This document shows, in pieces, positions 61,820 through 64,000 of a stretch of 64,000 nt of DNA. Where the stretch lies: positions 124,001 to 188,000 of the forward strand of contig CAZIFQ010000003.1 in the NCBI GenBank assembly GCA_964538375.1. Direction: 5' to 3'. Numbering within the stretch: position 1 is the stretch's first letter; each line of letters starts with the position of its first letter. The DNA comes from JAUUZQ01 sp964538375. Lineage in GTDB: Bacteria > Bacteroidota > Bacteroidia > Bacteroidales > GCA-2748055. The position numbers and the translations under genes are program-made. The notes beneath the pieces are model-generated. The model had not been told where the DNA came from and searched no databases. It saw nothing but the letters and a program-made list of their open reading frames with translations.

Positions 61820-62562
61820 AAGGCATCAAAGTATTTTATCATAAGTGAGATCATTTCCTCCTGTTGTTCTTCCCGTGAAATATCTGCATCATTGTCACCC
61901 TCCTGGAAACCATAGCATCCAAATCCGGAATGATTGCCTCCATTGATCCTGTAGTAGCATGTTTGATTGGATGAAAGAACAATAGAATCTGCTGCTGTTA
62001 ATTCAACTGCTTCCGGCAGATACTGCTTGTTTGCAGCGATCTCCTCCGTAGTAGCCAAGCCATCATTCGAAGCATATATGCTCAATACATTTCCATCCCA
62101 TTCAGCTAAGCTTTTTGATTCGGTTGCCCATGAAGCCATTAGCACCAATCCGTCAAAGCTGTCTGGTTTATCACTAAGCGCAAACACAGAAACAACTCCT
62201 CCAAGACTATGGCCTCCGATAGTCCAGTGCTGAATCTCACTAAAATGACTCATCACTTTTCCCACTTTTCCCATATTCACAATAGCCAGGTTGGAGGGGA
62301 CTTTGATTTGAATGATTGCAATCTCAGGATACCTGTTTACGAGCTCAGTCATCCAGCACAGGTATACATGTGGATCAACAAATCCACCAGGTACAAATAA
62401 AAATGCATTATCAGGAAGGATGTCGCTTGAAGAAATCAGGATATAATCCCCGGTTTCCTCTTTAATCACATCATAGTTTACCTTGTCCAAATCTTCCGGC
62501 AAATAACTGCAAGCTGAAAGGAAGAGGACTAGAAAAAAAAATACCGGATGGAATCGGATCAT
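61810..62562 (-). CDS. Alpha/beta hydrolase lipoprotein
   Basis: The 250-residue protein has a lipobox (LFLSAC, C18). FLFVPGGFVDPHVYLCWMTEL is typical of the Abhydrolase_5-type group. The nucleophile elbow is GGHSLGGVVS, the acid is likely Asp in YASNDGLAT, and the base is His in INGGNHSGFGCYG. The substrate is unknown. It overlaps the small outer membrane protein gene by 10 bases. Confidence 0.8.
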   Translation of the reverse strand: MIRFHPVFFFLVLFLSACSYLPEDLDKVNYDVIKEETGDYILISSSDILPDNAFLFVPGGFVDPHVYLCWMTELVNRYPEIAIIQIKVPSNLAIVNMGKVGKVMSHFSEIQHWTIGGHSLGGVVSVFALSDKPDSFDGLVLMASWATESKSLAEWDGNVLSIYASNDGLATTEEIAANKQYLPEAVELTAADSIVLSSNQTCYYRINGGNHSGFGCYGFQEGDNDADISREEQQEEMISLMIKYFDALWE

Positions 62563-62736
62563 TGTAGAAAAAGGTTTTCAACAGTATATACAACTTCAGG
62601 ATTCGAATTTATAAAAATCCGCCAAGAAATAAGCTGATATACCACTCCTCATTACTATGCTCAAAAATATCCTGTTTATGCTTGACAAGACCCCTTAGAT
62701 TTCGTATATTAAGAGAGGTGCAGAATTTGATGCTGG

Positions 62737-63801
62737 ATGAAAAATATAACAGGTATACTACTCATTGTCCTGTTACTTGTATGCACAACAGGATCAAGCG
62801 ATCAAATATCTAATTATCAAGATACTGAATGCAGGAGAGAACATTTGTCTACACCTGAACCTGGCACCTGTCTAAAGCAGGATGCATACAGGATACTTCA
62901 GATCATTGAGAATATCCGTGCCAACCCACTGGAGAAAAAAAAATACGACAAGATTTTTGATTTGGTGAAGCCGAAGGTATACCATGTCCTGGATACCGTT
63001 ATCAGGGAAGATTCACTTGGGGTTCCCCTACGAATCTATTATCCTAATAAAAAAAGCATGCGGGAAACCTATCCCATTGTCTTTTATATTCATGGCGGTG
63101 CCTTTATGTATGGAGATATAGAAAAGTACGACCTGCTCGCAAAGAAAATTTCTCTTGCAACAAAATCTATTGTATCATCCGTTGAGTACCGGCTCGCACC
63201 TGATCACCCCTTCCCCGCAGCAATTGATGATTCCTATTGTGCCCTGGAATGGGTTGCCAATCATGCAGAAGACCTGGGAGGATCAAAAAATGGAATATGT
63301 GTTATGGGAAGCAGTGCCGGTGGTAACATTGCAACAGTCCTGACACTTAAAAGCAGAGAGAAAGGATATCCAAACATTGCTTGCCAGGTATTGTACTATC
63401 CGTGCACAACATTTGAAGAAACTGAATTTCCGTCTAGACTATTTTTCCTGTGCGATTCTACCAGGTCCTATATGCTTACCGAGGAAGTTTTAAGAAAATG
63501 TAGAACAGCATATTTGGGACCCAATTCAGATATTCATGATCCTTTTCTCTCTCCACTCGCAGCAAAGCTGGATTCTGAATTACCCCCCGCATTAATCTTC
63601 ACCGCCCAATGTGATCCTCTGCGCGATGAAGCAAAGCTCTATGCCAGGGAATTAGCAAAAGCCGGGGTTGAAGTAAACTACACAGAATACGAAGGAAGTA
63701 TACATGGTTTCCTGAGTTTCTACATGGTCCTCGATGAAGGGAAAAAATCTTTAAGAGAAAGCAGAGATTTCATACATGATCATGCAGACCTTCAGAAATA
63801 G
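62737..63801 (+). CDS. HSL/Aes-type alpha/beta hydrolase (esterase)
   Basis: The 354-residue secreted hydrolase has an N-terminal signal-like helix (ITGILLIVLLLVC). The oxyanion-hole motif is FYIHGGAFMYGD; the nucleophile is Ser in MGSSAGGNIA; the acid is Asp in FTAQCDPLRDEA; and the base is His in EGSIHGFLSF. These are the marks of the hormone-sensitive-lipase family. It may de-esterify acyl or acetyl groups, possibly on glycans. It is separated from the minus-strand hydrolase by 174 bases, in which no regulatory box was clear. Confidence 0.85.
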   Translation: MKNITGILLIVLLLVCTTGSSDQISNYQDTECRREHLSTPEPGTCLKQDAYRILQIIENIRANPLEKKKYDKIFDLVKPKVYHVLDTVIREDSLGVPLRIYYPNKKSMRETYPIVFYIHGGAFMYGDIEKYDLLAKKISLATKSIVSSVEYRLAPDHPFPAAIDDSYCALEWVANHAEDLGGSKNGICVMGSSAGGNIATVLTLKSREKGYPNIACQVLYYPCTTFEETEFPSRLFFLCDSTRSYMLTEEVLRKCRTAYLGPNSDIHDPFLSPLAAKLDSELPPALIFTAQCDPLRDEAKLYARELAKAGVEVNYTEYEGSIHGFLSFYMVLDEGKKSLRESRDFIHDHADLQK

Positions 63802-63887
63802 CACCGGGAACCGGGCACTCATAAACGTCTGCTTAACGACAGCTATTAATTAATAGTCATCCCTGTGAATACTATTTTTTCTATCTT

Positions 63888-63895
63888 TAGATTTG
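63888..63895 (+). promoter_or_regulatory. Promoter -7 element of the terminal gene
   Basis: TAGATTTG followed by C matches TAnnTTTG. The transcript would start near 63902, just before the ATG at 63911. Confidence 0.5.
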
Positions 63896-63910
63896 CTATG
63901 GAATGATACT

Positions 63911-64000
63911 ATGCTGGGAAGACTGATTTTACTTTCTTTACGGAACCTTCGAAGGAATCTGCTGTATACCATTATTGTTATAGGTGGATTGTCTCTTGGT
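63911..64000 (+). CDS. FtsX/MacB-like ABC transporter permease (N-terminal part)
   Basis: Thirty residues are visible before the window ends: MLGRLILLSLRNLRRNLLYT then IIVIGGLSLG. The basic RNLRRN stretch followed directly by a membrane helix is typical of MacB/FtsX-type permeases. The rest of the protein, which should hold a periplasmic domain and three more helices, lies beyond the window. Confidence 0.6.
   Translation, partial: MLGRLILLSLRNLRRNLLYTIIVIGGLSLG

Overview
The window looks like a chromosomal piece of a Bacteroidota bacterium, most likely class Bacteroidia and probably marine or sediment-dwelling. The evidence is a SusC/SusD pair beside a hybrid two-component regulator, several proteins with C-terminal type IX secretion (T9SS) sorting domains, a Bacteroidota-type LptD, a linked pyrB-pyrI pair, promoter-like TAnnTTTG boxes, low G+C and weak Shine-Dalgarno signals. 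No phage, transposase, CRISPR array or conjugation gene was seen.

Region 1 (about 1-25 kb) is mostly housekeeping: rpsF-rpsR-rplI; RidA; LptD facing an N-acetylmuramoyl-L-alanine amidase and an MCE/MlaD protein; dnaA; an EamA transporter and a YigZ protein; pyrB-pyrI; a DUF4293 protein and a prohibitin-like protein; a nucleoside phosphorylase and a SirB1-like protein; a UDP-glucuronate epimerase-like enzyme; rny, a 6S RNA, zapA and a small coiled-coil protein; an M23 peptidase; anmK; an iron alcohol dehydrogenase; a C69 dipeptidase; rplS and tRNA-Arg(ACG). Just after the tRNA lies a collapsed YciI-like pseudogene.

Region 2 (25.4-43.9 kb) is a polysaccharide utilization locus (PUL). A divergent hybrid sensor/regulator (HTCS) precedes a GH43 lipoprotein, SusC, SusD, a GH43-like lipoprotein that seems to lack catalytic residues, an FG-GAP/FnIII/T9SS protein, a small SprB-like T9SS protein, a sialidase-fold (possibly GH93) enzyme, a GH43 enzyme with T9SS tail and a GH5-like lipoprotein. 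The GH43/GH93-like content suggests an arabinose-containing glycan, perhaps arabinan or arabinoxylan; this is inference. The HTCS would sense a released oligosaccharide and switch on the locus, surface and T9SS enzymes would cut the polymer, and SusCD would import the products.

Region 3 (44-64 kb) is accessory: small membrane proteins, a secreted WD40-caspase protein, a GH114/TM1410-like lipoprotein whose motif order looks circularly permuted, an acyl-CoA ligase/GNAT-like/CrtI-like oxidoreductase cluster, a GH106-like glycosidase with a sulfatase, small lipoproteins, three different alpha/beta hydrolases and the start of an ABC permease.

The intergenic DNA carries short perfect palindromes (two share the core GAGGCATGCCTC; one is a 38-bp GTAGAGACG-type element) and degenerate about 8-bp repeats. 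All functional calls come from reading motifs by eye; no database search was run.
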